Positions 6,765 to 14,875 are shown, counted from the first letter of the stretch. The stretch is 23,277 nt of DNA from Candidatus Nanohalarchaeota archaeon (GCA_030632385.1 DAOVUW010000005.1:1-23277); one strand, 5' to 3'. Program-made: numbers and translations. The notes: generated by a model from the letters alone, not told the origin.

Positions 6765-8216
6765 TCAAAGTGTTCTTATAACAATTACTTTTTCTTTTGT
6801 CATTTCAAGAATACTTTCCTTTATTCCTGCAACACCAATTCCTGAATTTTTTATGCCTAGAAATGGAAAATTATCCGGACCCCTAGATGGACTGCAATTT
6901 ATATTCATAGTGCCTGTTTGAATTCTTTCGGCAACATAAAATGCCTTATCTATGTCTTGTGTAAAAACACTTGATTGCAGACCATATTCTGATTGATTTA
7001 CTAATTTAATTACCTCATCCAGCGTTTCAAAACAGGTTATTGGAAGAACAGGTGCAAACTGCTCGACACTGGCTATTTTCATATCTATGCTAACTTTAAC
7101 AATAATCGTAGGCTCTATAAGATTGCCATTTCTTGTTCCGCCCATAATTACATGAGCTCCTTTTTCTTTTGCATCAGTTATTAAATCTTCAACAAATTCT
7201 GCATGTTTTAATCCCACTAATGGCGTTATTTGATTAATCAAAGGATCCCAACCAACACTTAACTTTCTTGTTTCTTGTTTCAAAAGCAATATTAATTTGT
7301 CTGCAATTTTATTTTGGACAAAAAGTCGTTTAATTGCCGTGCAGCGTTGACCAGAATAAGAAAAAGCACCTGTTGTAATTTCTTTCGCGGTTTTTTCAAT
7401 ATTACATTCATTTAAAGCAATTGCACTTCCCTTTCCTCCAAGTTCAAAAATAAGTTTTTTTATTCCAGCAATTTTTGCAATTTGTTTTCCAGTAGAAGTG
7501 CTTCCTGTAAATGATATTGCAGATATATCTTTATGTGGTGCAAGAATATCTCCTATTTTTTTTGGATCTCCTGAAACTACGGCAATTACACCTTTTGGAA
7601 GACCTGCTTTGATAAAACATTGTACTAAATGGAGTGCACTGATGCATCCAATTATAGGCGGTTTTAAAATTATTGCATTTCCTCCTGCAAGAGCAGGAGC
7701 TATTTTCGAGCAAGACAGATTTACTGGGTAATTATATGGGGCTATGCCTAATACTATACCTATGGGAATATGCTTAACAAGGCATTTTTTATTGTTCTTT
7801 GTATTGTAAAAGACTCCGCTTTCTAAATAAATTCCTTCAAGATTCCTTATTGTTTCGCCGGTAAATCTTGTTATCTGGGCGCTACGGATAACTTCATCAA
7901 CTGCTTCTTTTTTTGGTTTTGCGATTTCCTTTAATAAAAAGTCACTTATTGTTTCTGTATGAGTTTGCATAATTTGCGATGCTTTTTTTAAAATATTCGC
8001 CCTTTCATCTATTGTTGTAGATGCCCATATTTTTTGTCCTTTTTTTAAATTTTCTACAACTTCTTTTAATTCTTCTTCATTACAGTTTTGAATCATGCCT
8101 ACAATAGAAGAATTAACAGGACTTTTTATCTCTATTTTTTCAAATACAGATGAATGTTTCCATTCATGTCCATTGTAATATTTGTATTCATTGTTTATTT
8201 TTATTTCTTCAAACAT
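6765..8216 (-). CDS. gapN: Non-phosphorylating NADP-dependent glyceraldehyde-3-phosphate dehydrogenase (GapN)
   Basis: A 483-residue aldehyde dehydrogenase superfamily enzyme that oxidises glyceraldehyde-3-phosphate directly to 3-phosphoglycerate with NADP+, bypassing ATP formation. The catalytic residues are present: N162 (APYNYP), E258 (FELGG) and C292 in YSGQRCTAIKR. Each lies eight positions later than in Streptococcus mutans GapN (N154, E250, C284), so the alignment is nearly gap-free. The C-terminal SRGPDNFPFLGIKNSGIG segment is diagnostic of GapN over other aldehyde dehydrogenases. I chose ATG 8216; an in-frame TTG at 8234 overlaps the stop of the upstream microgene and is less likely. 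It is the last gene of a minus-strand operon with the debranching enzyme, which fits a glycogen-to-glycolysis route in the cytoplasm. Confidence 0.9.
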   Translation of the reverse strand: MFEEIKINNEYKYYNGHEWKHSSVFEKIEIKSPVNSSIVGMIQNCNEEELKEVVENLKKGQKIWASTTIDERANILKKASQIMQTHTETISDFLLKEIAKPKKEAVDEVIRSAQITRFTGETIRNLEGIYLESGVFYNTKNNKKCLVKHIPIGIVLGIAPYNYPVNLSCSKIAPALAGGNAIILKPPIIGCISALHLVQCFIKAGLPKGVIAVVSGDPKKIGDILAPHKDISAISFTGSTSTGKQIAKIAGIKKLIFELGGKGSAIALNECNIEKTAKEITTGAFSYSGQRCTAIKRLFVQNKIADKLILLLKQETRKLSVGWDPLINQITPLVGLKHAEFVEDLITDAKEKGAHVIMGGTRNGNLIEPTIIVKVSIDMKIASVEQFAPVLPITCFETLDEVIKLVNQSEYGLQSSVFTQDIDKAFYVAERIQTGTMNINCSPSRGPDNFPFLGIKNSGIGVAGIKESILEMTKEKVIVIRTL

Positions 8217-8230
8217 ATTCTTTTTTTCTC

Positions 8231-8410
8231 TCAACCAGAAAAAGATAAAGATTCAAGTATTCCGTCAGCCCAATTACTCATTGTGCTTTCTGTATTAAAC
8301 ACCATATTTATGAAAATAGGAAAAAATATTATGATAAATATAACTAAACATATTATAATAATTATTTGCTCCAGTGACAATCCCAGTATTGCTTTTTTTT
8401 TTTGATGCAT
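8231..8410 (-). CDS. Pilin-like microprotein between GDE and gapN
   Basis: A 59-residue minus-strand ORF from ATG 8410-8408 to TGA 8233-8231. It starts MHQKKKAILGLSLEQIIII and continues with a hydrophobic helix to about residue 35 (CLVIFIIIFFPIF). A soluble tail ends WADGILESLSFSG. The layout (basic leader, helix-breaking G10, E14 four residues later, then a long hydrophobic helix) is that of an archaeal prepilin or small pseudopilin. Its start lies one base after the stop of the debranching-enzyme gene, and its stop is 14 bases before the gapN ATG, so it sits inside a tight operon. This fit is the main evidence that it is real. A simple single-span membrane peptide is the alternative. Confidence 0.68.
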   Translation of the reverse strand: MHQKKKAILGLSLEQIIIIICLVIFIIIFFPIFINMVFNTESTMSNWADGILESLSFSG

Positions 8411-8411
8411 A

Positions 8412-10562
8412 TTATTCTTTTATAATTATTATTGTTTTTTTTTCTGGTTCAATAATGGTGTATGTTTTGTTACTTTCTTTTATGACTCCATTTATGACAT
8501 CCATTTCATTTCTTGGATGCATTATTTTGATAAGATTTTTCTCTACTCCTTCTTTGAATGTTAAGTCAATCTGGAGAAAGTCAACATCTTTTCTTGTTCT
8601 TCTTAACAATTTAATATCAAAAACACTTTTTTTTATTTTTTTCTCAAGTCTTGCAGCATACGGCCATTTTGATGGCAATTTTGGATTAATTTCAATTATA
8701 TTTCTTTCACCTGCCTTTATTCCAAATAAACAGCTATCTATAGCATAAATAAATAGACCCGCAGACCAGCTTTGCGGTGAGGCACCAAGAGATTGCCCTG
8801 TACTGCTGTCATTACATTCATCAAAACCATAAGGATTTCCATTTAATCCTTGCATACTTATTTTTTCAAGTAAATCCAATGCATCGTCTTTATAATCGTA
8901 ATTTAGATAAGCACACACACCCCACATAGATGTTAGACCCCATGAAGAGCCATTATGATAATTTGAAGAGGCATAATTTATATCATCTTTAGATAATGTT
9001 CTGATTCCATATTTACCATGCAATTTATTTTTTACAGCATTTAATGTTTTTTGAGCTTTTTCTTTGTCAATTAAATTAAACATTAATGCGACCAGTGCAT
9101 TGGGTCTTATTTTACCATTTGCTTCTTTTGTCTCTGAATTGTATATATCGTAAAGATAATCCTCCTTTTTATTGTAAAATGTTGTATTAAGTTGGTTCCT
9201 CATTTTTTTAAAAAGAGATTTATTTTCTTTTAATGCTTCGGTCCATAGTGCCTGAACTTCTACAGGAGTTCCATTTCTTATAATAGAATCCATCCATGTA
9301 TGTTCTACCTTTTGCTGGTTTTTAGCAGTATTTGAGTCAACTATATAATCCATCAATCTCAAATTGTTTTTTATTTTTCCTTCAGCTATATTCAGAAGCT
9401 GTGTTTTTTCGCCCCCTCCTCGATAATAATGCATATATGCTGTTAAAAATAAAGGATTTACATCACAACTATAATAAAGTGCTGTTTTGTTTAAATCTAT
9501 TTTTGTAGGAATGCCGTTTATTCCATAAGAAAATAAGGTTTTATCTTTTGTTTCATTGTAGAATGAAGCAATTGTAGACATAATATCTTTTGAATCCTCG
9601 TGAAATCCAAGATCATTTAAACCTAATAGAGACCAAAAAGTATCTCTGGACCAAAAAGCCAAGAACCATGGAAGACCAGCGTAAAGACCTGTTCCAAAAT
9701 CTGCTTTATACATCATGGATGTTAACGAATGCTGTGCCATTATGAATGCTTCATTTATTTGTTTGTCTGGCGTCGCTATTTTTGCCCGGAGTTGTTTTTC
9801 CTGATGAGCAATCCAGTTTTCTCTATTCTCCAGCCATTTTGATGCAGAATCATCATACTCTTTGAATACATCATTTTGTTCTTTTACAGGAGAAAAAATA
9901 AACGGAATTTGTACTTTTTCCATTGGATTTAAAGTCAATTCTACAACATAGCTGCTGCTCAAAAAACATCTTTGTTTTGAATTAGGATAATGATCTTTGT
10001 ATATTTCTTTAAGAGATATGTGAATCTTTGTTTTTTTAGGGCTTGATTCAGTGCTATTTAATATTGTTTTTGCAGTTCCGCAACCATAAATTGCATAATA
10101 TTTTTTTGCTTCCAAATAAGATTCTGCTAAAACGCATTTTCTTAAATCATTTTTCGAAGACTTGTATGTTCTTAAGTGCCAGTTTTCTCCCTTGTCTCTA
10201 ATATTTACTGCGCATTCAAGTTCTATTTTTATTTTTCTTTCTTTGTTTTCTTTGTTTTCTATTGAAAGTATAGAAAGTATATTGTTTTTCCAAGGATATA
10301 TATTTTCTTTTACTTTAATGTTTTTTTCTTTTTCCTTGTATGTGTGTATTGTTTTAGTAGTGTAAATATTTGTTTTTTCGCATAAATCAGGCGTGAGCCA
10401 TGTTTCATTTATTTTATAGGCAAAATACTCAAAAAATTTAATATTGCCATTCCATATTCCACACCATTTTGTCTTGAAACCATTGTCTAAATTTCTCCAC
10501 AAAAAAGAGTTATCCTTTGAAAAATATACTTTATTTAAAAAATCTTTTTTTTTTATTTCCAT
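8412..10562 (-). CDS. Amylo-alpha-1,6-glucosidase / glycogen debranching enzyme (GDE_C, GH133-like)
   Basis: A 716-residue protein. The first part (about 1-250) is the beta-sandwich domain and the rest an (alpha/alpha)6 barrel of the glycogen-debranching GDE_C family, which cleaves alpha-1,6 branch glucose from glycogen-type polymers. Recognisable motifs are GLPWFLAFWSRDTFWSL with D307, HTWMDS with D425, NGTPVEVQALW with E435, a RPNALVAL segment, HNGSSWGLTSMWG and GASPQSWSAG. These match the RD, TWMDA, VEIQALW and HNGTVWPW positions of the family. There is no signal peptide, so it acts in the cytoplasm. It is the first gene of the operon with the pilin-like microprotein and gapN. TATTTAAAAAT on the minus strand about 25 bases upstream is the probable TATA box. 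No glycogen synthase or phosphorylase is in the window. Confidence 0.88.
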   Translation of the reverse strand: MEIKKKDFLNKVYFSKDNSFLWRNLDNGFKTKWCGIWNGNIKFFEYFAYKINETWLTPDLCEKTNIYTTKTIHTYKEKEKNIKVKENIYPWKNNILSILSIENKENKERKIKIELECAVNIRDKGENWHLRTYKSSKNDLRKCVLAESYLEAKKYYAIYGCGTAKTILNSTESSPKKTKIHISLKEIYKDHYPNSKQRCFLSSSYVVELTLNPMEKVQIPFIFSPVKEQNDVFKEYDDSASKWLENRENWIAHQEKQLRAKIATPDKQINEAFIMAQHSLTSMMYKADFGTGLYAGLPWFLAFWSRDTFWSLLGLNDLGFHEDSKDIMSTIASFYNETKDKTLFSYGINGIPTKIDLNKTALYYSCDVNPLFLTAYMHYYRGGGEKTQLLNIAEGKIKNNLRLMDYIVDSNTAKNQQKVEHTWMDSIIRNGTPVEVQALWTEALKENKSLFKKMRNQLNTTFYNKKEDYLYDIYNSETKEANGKIRPNALVALMFNLIDKEKAQKTLNAVKNKLHGKYGIRTLSKDDINYASSNYHNGSSWGLTSMWGVCAYLNYDYKDDALDLLEKISMQGLNGNPYGFDECNDSSTGQSLGASPQSWSAGLFIYAIDSCLFGIKAGERNIIEINPKLPSKWPYAARLEKKIKKSVFDIKLLRRTRKDVDFLQIDLTFKEGVEKNLIKIMHPRNEMDVINGVIKESNKTYTIIEPEKKTIIIIKE

Positions 10563-10667
10563 ATAGTTTATTGTTTATTAATTTTTAAATAAATATCTAA
10601 TTATTTGATAAAACAAATATTTAAATATTCCTATTATTAATATTATATGTAATTATATATAGATATT
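10563..10667. promoter_or_regulatory. Divergent promoter region (GDE operon / KaiC operon)
   Basis: This 105-base, almost purely A/T intergenic region separates two divergent operons. Minus-strand TATTTAAAAAT (plus about 10582-10592) fits the debranching enzyme start. Plus-strand ATTATATG at about 10643-10650 lies 20-25 bases before ATG 10668. No ribosome binding site is seen for either gene. The A/T bias makes exact boxes uncertain. Confidence 0.45.
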
Positions 10668-11378
10668 ATGTTAGGTGAAGGATTGCAAAAAATAAAGACA
10701 GGCATTAATGGATTGGATAAGTTGCTAGAAGGAGGAATTCAGAAAAATCACATAATTCTTATTAGTGGTGGAGCAGGATCTGGAAAAACAACATTCCTGT
10801 GCCAATATATGAATGAAGGTTTAAAAAACGGAGAAACATGCCTTTACATAACTCTGGAAGAATCCAAACAACAAATAATAGAAGATGCATCGCAATTTGG
10901 ATGGGATTTTGAAATGTATGAAAAACAAAAAAAATTGTTTATAAAACAATACAATCCCTTTGAATTAAGCGGTGATCTGAGTTTAAATTCATTTGAGCAT
11001 TACATGGAATATATAAAAGCAACAAGAGTTGTGATTGATCCTATTTCTTTGTTTGCTTCATATATTTCTCATGAAGGAATAGAATCTATTTCGGGAGAAT
11101 ATGGAATAAGGAGAGGCATTTATTTAATAATAGAAAGATTAAAAAAAGCGAATGCGACCGCTATGATGAGTACAGAAATTGTTGAAGGAGATGGATATGG
11201 AAAGCTTTCTAGATATGGATCAGAAGAATTTATAGCAGATGGTGTTATTAAATTAGTAACAATAGAAGGAATAGGCAAAAGGAGTTTGATTATAAAAAAG
11301 ATGAGATGCATAAAACATGACATTACACCAAATACTATGAAAATTACAGATAATGGTATTATTGTTGAAACAGAATAA
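10668..11378 (+). CDS. KaiC-like RecA-fold ATPase 1
   Basis: A 236-residue single-domain KaiC-family ATPase. Features are an N-terminal KIKTGINGLDKLLEGGI, Walker A GGAGSGKTT (residues 34-42), the paired glutamates E64-E65 in ITLEES, a GWD motif at 78-80, Walker B RVVIDPIS with D124, and the C-terminal KKMRCIKHD region that corresponds to the KaiC R-x-K-x-R-G segment. Archaeal relatives act as signalling or motor-accessory ATPases (for example ArlH, which controls the archaellum), and many are uncharacterised. It is first in a five-gene operon, with the second KaiC gene starting two bases after its stop. A role with ArlH is unlikely to be direct because no archaellum gene is beside it. Confidence 0.88.
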   Translation: MLGEGLQKIKTGINGLDKLLEGGIQKNHIILISGGAGSGKTTFLCQYMNEGLKNGETCLYITLEESKQQIIEDASQFGWDFEMYEKQKKLFIKQYNPFELSGDLSLNSFEHYMEYIKATRVVIDPISLFASYISHEGIESISGEYGIRRGIYLIIERLKKANATAMMSTEIVEGDGYGKLSRYGSEEFIADGVIKLVTIEGIGKRSLIIKKMRCIKHDITPNTMKITDNGIIVETE

Positions 11379-11380
11379 GT

Positions 11381-12118
11381 ATGGAGAGAATTAAAACAGG
11401 AATAAAAGGATTGGATTCTTTATTGGATGGAGGAATACCTAAGAATAATCTAGTTCTTTTAAGTGGTCAGACGGGAGCGGGAAAAACCATATTTGGACTA
11501 CAATATCTTGTTAAAGGCGCAGTAAAGTATAAAGAAAAAGGAGTTTTTATTAGTTTTGAACAAAGTAGAGAAGATGTCATTCTCCAGACAAAAGAGTTCG
11601 GGTGGGATGTTGAAGAGCTGGAAAAGAAAAAGATGCTAAAGATTTTAATTTTCAAACCAACCAAAATTCGTTTATCCTCAATAATGGCGCAGTTTGAAAA
11701 AACAATAGATGAATTTAAGCCTAATCGTCTGGTATTTGATTCAATTTCTACATATGGTGTTTATGCAGAAACGATTAGCTTTTTTGAGACAATAATGGAT
11801 TTAGGGCTCAAAAAAGAAAATATAAATTTTAGTATGACACCAGAATCAGTCAAAAGAAAGATGATAATGGAAATTATGAGCAAAATAAAGTCATATGGAT
11901 TGACTGCTCTTGTAATTTCAGAGTTGCCGGAAGTAACCAATTATTTGAGTAGAGATACGATTTCTGAGTTTATGGCCGATGGTGTAATTTTATTAAAACA
12001 TGTTCCTATTGGCGAGTCGCTCAATAGAAGTATTGAAGTACGTAAGATGAGATATACCGATATGGGGGAAGGGTCGCGTTCATACAACATAACAAATAAA
12101 GGCATCGTAATAGAATAA
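11381..12118 (+). CDS. KaiC-like RecA-fold ATPase 2 (E-to-Q in catalytic pair)
   Basis: A second single-domain KaiC-like ATPase, 245 residues and clearly related to its upstream neighbour. It opens RIKTGIKGLDSLLDGGIP and has Walker A GQTGAGKT (29-36), Walker B RLVFDSIS with D120, and the C-terminal EVRKMRYTDMG region. The catalytic pair reads ISFEQS: E60 is kept, but the second glutamate is glutamine (Q61), whereas the first KaiC has both. This may mean slower hydrolysis or a regulatory role. The two may form a hetero-oligomer that mimics the CI/CII domains of cyanobacterial KaiC. That is inference from adjacency and similarity. The V4R-like gene starts one base after its stop. Confidence 0.88.
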   Translation: MERIKTGIKGLDSLLDGGIPKNNLVLLSGQTGAGKTIFGLQYLVKGAVKYKEKGVFISFEQSREDVILQTKEFGWDVEELEKKKMLKILIFKPTKIRLSSIMAQFEKTIDEFKPNRLVFDSISTYGVYAETISFFETIMDLGLKKENINFSMTPESVKRKMIMEIMSKIKSYGLTALVISELPEVTNYLSRDTISEFMADGVILLKHVPIGESLNRSIEVRKMRYTDMGEGSRSYNITNKGIVIE

Positions 12119-12119
12119 T

Positions 12120-13256
12120 ATGGATATAAAAGATAGTCTTGTTCGATTATATGTAAGAAAATATATAATACCTCGTGCACTTATTTTTGATAAACCAGGC
12201 TTTGTTGATTTTAAAATATCTGGTAAGACAGAAATTTTTGCGAGACAGATAATATTACCAGAAGATTTTTTTGTGAAATTTGAACAAAAAATCGTTGAAG
12301 AATTTGGCGAAGAAGGAGAAAAAAAATTATATTCTATGGGTAAAATATTTGGATATAGTTTTGCCCAGCAAGGTAGATTTGAAAATATCAAAGATCATCC
12401 TGGAGACAAAGTAAAGGACTGGGTGGTTGTGGCAAGTAAATTTGTAGAAGGTACATATGCTAGCAAGATAACTCAAAGAATAGATATAAGTAAGAAAACA
12501 GTTGATTATACTCTGAAAAATTTTGTTATATGTAGAAAAATTGGGTATGATTTCATATTTGCAATCGGAGGTGCAGCAGGACTTATTGCATGGATTTTGC
12601 AGGATAATAAAATAGAAGGGGTGTTATATAACAGCGAATCTATAGGAGAAGAAAACATAAGTAGAGTTAAATGTGCTCCTCCTGAAATCCTACAAAAATC
12701 TTCAAAGAATAAAATATACATTGAAACTAAATTAGGTGAATTGGAACAAGATGCAAAAACATATTTGGAGTTTAATAGACAAACAAATATACGGTGGAAA
12801 AAATCATTCCAGACATTTTTAGATGCTAAGGTTTTTAAATACAAAAAAGGAATTATATCTCGTGGAAACGAACGTTTTTTTTTGATGGAAGTAAGTGGCA
12901 TGTATCTCTTTGAGAAAGGTATGAAAAATAAGAAAATGAAGGAAATTATGTTTGAATCAGCATTTTCTGTAGGTCAGGAGATATTTATGGATATGGGTGG
13001 AAAAGATATACATGGCATTATGGAACTTTTATCGGCATTAGGATTTGGTGAGTTATCCATTTATTTCCCTTCTGGACAAATGAAAGTTATAATAACTCAT
13101 TTTCCTTGGACAAAATATTACAAAGAGATAGATTATTTGTTTATAAGAGGGCTTTTATCAGGAATTTTTTCACATATTTATAAAAAAAACTTTTGTTTCA
13201 AAAAACCTAAAATTGATATTTTGAGTGGAAATCTTTCTTTGATATTTGAACATTAA
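12120..13256 (+). CDS. V4R-like two-domain protein
   Basis: A 378-residue protein without a signal peptide. The C-terminal half (about 230-378) looks like a V4R (4-vinyl-reductase) small-molecule-binding domain: RGNERFFLMEVSGMYLFEKG, a helix FESAFSVGQEIF, then IDYLFIRGLLSGIFSHIYKK and a final beta hairpin. The N-terminal half repeats the plan (RQIILPEDFFVKFEQKIVEE, SMGKIFGYSFAQQG, GGAAGLIAWILQDNKIEGVL), suggesting a tandem duplication. The cysteines usual near the C-terminus of V4R domains are not evident. V4R domains bind hydrophobic or aromatic ligands and often act as sensors. Its position between two KaiC-like ATPases and a GGGP synthase suggests it senses or carries a lipid-like molecule. 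The family call comes from pattern recall and is moderate. Confidence 0.55.
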   Translation: MDIKDSLVRLYVRKYIIPRALIFDKPGFVDFKISGKTEIFARQIILPEDFFVKFEQKIVEEFGEEGEKKLYSMGKIFGYSFAQQGRFENIKDHPGDKVKDWVVVASKFVEGTYASKITQRIDISKKTVDYTLKNFVICRKIGYDFIFAIGGAAGLIAWILQDNKIEGVLYNSESIGEENISRVKCAPPEILQKSSKNKIYIETKLGELEQDAKTYLEFNRQTNIRWKKSFQTFLDAKVFKYKKGIISRGNERFFLMEVSGMYLFEKGMKNKKMKEIMFESAFSVGQEIFMDMGGKDIHGIMELLSALGFGELSIYFPSGQMKVIITHFPWTKYYKEIDYLFIRGLLSGIFSHIYKKNFCFKKPKIDILSGNLSLIFEH

Positions 13257-13257
13257 T

Positions 13258-14061
13258 ATGATTCCAATAGGTCCTGTAGAAAAAAAAATATATGCCTTAC
13301 GAGAAAAACATCCGTTAGTTATTCCTCAGATTGATCCAGATAACTACACTATAGAATCAGTTTTAGATAGTTTTAGACAGATTAAGCAAATGGAAATTAG
13401 TCATATAGCTATCGGAGGAACTATACTAAATATGAAATTATTTCAAAAAATAATAGATGTGGCTATTGAGGATTTTAATTTTTCAGTTGTTACATATATT
13501 ACTAATCCTGCTGTAAGTTTAGTTGAAGGCTATTCTGGCAAAACAGCAGTATATTGGATAACGGCTTTAAATTCAGAAAATCCGTTTTTTTTTAAGGATT
13601 CATTAATAATGAGTTCCCTTGCTGTATCTATGAATAAATTCGAGCCAATTCCTACTGCATATATTTTTGATGAAAGGGATTCTGTCGGTACTGCCAATTG
13701 GCTTGCTCGTGCTGTTCCAATTCCGAGAGAAAAACCATATATTAGTTTATCTGTTGCTTTAGCCGCTCAGTTTTCTGGATTGCGTTTTTATGTAATGGCA
13801 GGCGGTTCTGGAAGTAAACTTCCTCCACCCACAGAGCATATTAAATTGCTTTCGAAAAAAACCAACTTATTCTTAATTCCAACAAGTGGAATTCGTACTG
13901 TGGCACAAGTAGAAGAATGCTATGAAGCTGGTGCAGATGCCATACACGTAGGCAACTTAATTGAAGAAAAAGGCGGATTAGAAGTTCTAGGAAGAATGGT
14001 TAAAGCATCTAAGAAGTATTCGGGTAAAAAATTTTATGATGATGAATTTGGATATAAATAG
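13258..14061 (+). CDS. Geranylgeranylglyceryl-phosphate synthase family protein
   Basis: A 267-residue TIM-barrel protein of the GGGP synthase/PcrB family. That family attaches geranylgeranyl diphosphate to sn-glycerol-1-phosphate, the first committed step of archaeal ether lipids. Recognisable elements are HPLVIPQIDPDN (acid substrate site), HIAIGGTILN, the ITALNSENPFFFKD segment, the phosphate-binding TSGIRTVAQVEECYEAGADA and HVGNLIEE. The usual YLEAGSGA motif is YVMAGGSGS here, so the conserved glutamate is not obvious, and it may be a divergent member. The ATG at 13258 is one base after the V4R stop; a TTG at 13246 would overlap that gene and is less likely. No prenyltransferase partner is nearby. 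The HAD gene overlaps its last 26 bases. Confidence 0.8.
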   Translation: MIPIGPVEKKIYALREKHPLVIPQIDPDNYTIESVLDSFRQIKQMEISHIAIGGTILNMKLFQKIIDVAIEDFNFSVVTYITNPAVSLVEGYSGKTAVYWITALNSENPFFFKDSLIMSSLAVSMNKFEPIPTAYIFDERDSVGTANWLARAVPIPREKPYISLSVALAAQFSGLRFYVMAGGSGSKLPPPTEHIKLLSKKTNLFLIPTSGIRTVAQVEECYEAGADAIHVGNLIEEKGGLEVLGRMVKASKKYSGKKFYDDEFGYK

Positions 14062-14839
14062 ATTTTACTCTCCACTACAAAATAAAGAAACACATATTTT
14101 TAAAAACAAAATAAAATATGTTGATTATTTTTTATTTGATTTTGACGGAACAATTTATCCAGATAATTTACTGCTTAATTTGACTTTAAATTTTTTAGAC
14201 AATTATAATGGAGAAAATTCAATGTTTAAATTAAAACACAAAGCATTAATTCAATTAATTAAAGATAAAAACAAATACAATTTTTTAGAACTTTCCTTGT
14301 TGTTTGCGAAAATCTTAAAAAATATACCTTGTAATGAATTAAACAAGAAAATTCCCTCTTTTCTAAACAGATGCTATCCACATAGTTTAAATTTTATTCG
14401 TACGATACAACAAAATAATAAAAAATGTTTTTTGGTTTCTTTGACTTCAGAAGCAATAGCGACTGAGGTTGTAAAGCAATTTGGCTTTGATGACTACTGG
14501 TGTAGGAAACTTGAAAGAAATAATCATAATGGTATTGAAGTTTTTAGTGGCAAATATAGTGAAGATGTTTCAGACCTTTTGGAATTTAAAAAGTCATGCT
14601 TGTCAAAATTCGGTATTGGTAAAGAGGAACATTTTTTAATGGCAGGAAATGGTTTTGAAGATATTATGCTATTTGATTTAGCTCATATAAAAATAGGCAT
14701 AAATCCAGAAAAAAAATTGTTGAATAATAATATAAATTTTGATATGATTTTAAAGGGTAAAAAAGATCCTTGGCAGGATTTTGCAAAAATTATTCAACAA
14801 CATTCTAAACTCTCCGCATATTCAGAATTAAACAAATAG
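14036..14839 (+). CDS. HAD-superfamily phosphatase (PSP-like)
   Basis: A 267-residue haloacid-dehalogenase-type hydrolase. Motif I is FLFDFDGTIYPD, with nucleophile D35 and acid D37. Motif II is the T/S of FLVSLTSEA. Motif III is a lysine in LLEFKKSCL. Motif IV is MAGNGFEDIMLFDLAHIKIG, which matches the phosphoserine-phosphatase type G-D-G-x-N-D with N for the first D and E for the N. A helical cap lies between motifs I and II. The gene overlaps the GGGP-synthase gene by 26 bases, so it is the last member of the operon. A lipid-phosphate substrate (for example an archaetidyl phosphate) would fit the context, but the sequence does not prove it. Three consecutive ATGs (14036, 14039, 14042) are possible starts. 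Confidence 0.8.
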   Translation: MMMNLDINRFYSPLQNKETHIFKNKIKYVDYFLFDFDGTIYPDNLLLNLTLNFLDNYNGENSMFKLKHKALIQLIKDKNKYNFLELSLLFAKILKNIPCNELNKKIPSFLNRCYPHSLNFIRTIQQNNKKCFLVSLTSEAIATEVVKQFGFDDYWCRKLERNNHNGIEVFSGKYSEDVSDLLEFKKSCLSKFGIGKEEHFLMAGNGFEDIMLFDLAHIKIGINPEKKLLNNNINFDMILKGKKDPWQDFAKIIQQHSKLSAYSELNK

Positions 14840-14850
14840 AACTACAATAA

Positions 14851-14875
14851 ATTATTTTTTAATAATCTTATTTTG
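14851..14875. terminator. Possible terminator between convergent genes
   Basis: ATTATT-TTTT-AATAAT (14851-14866) is a weak A/T hairpin followed by CTTATTTT, right after the HAD stop and before the convergent winged-helix gene. It is the only terminator-like element in this 93-base gap. Confidence 0.35.

Noticed and set aside
8154..8405. Plus-strand hydrophobic 83-codon open frame
   Set aside because: It overlaps the gapN start and the pilin-like microgene on the minus strand. The F/I-rich content is the mirror of A/T-rich coding sequence.
8374..8748. Plus-strand 124-codon open frame
   Set aside because: It lies almost wholly inside the debranching-enzyme gene on the opposite strand, whose family motifs are clear.
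12080..12391. Minus-strand 103-codon open frame
   Set aside because: It spans the junction of two confidently coding plus-strand genes (KaiC2 and the V4R-like gene) and has no family features.
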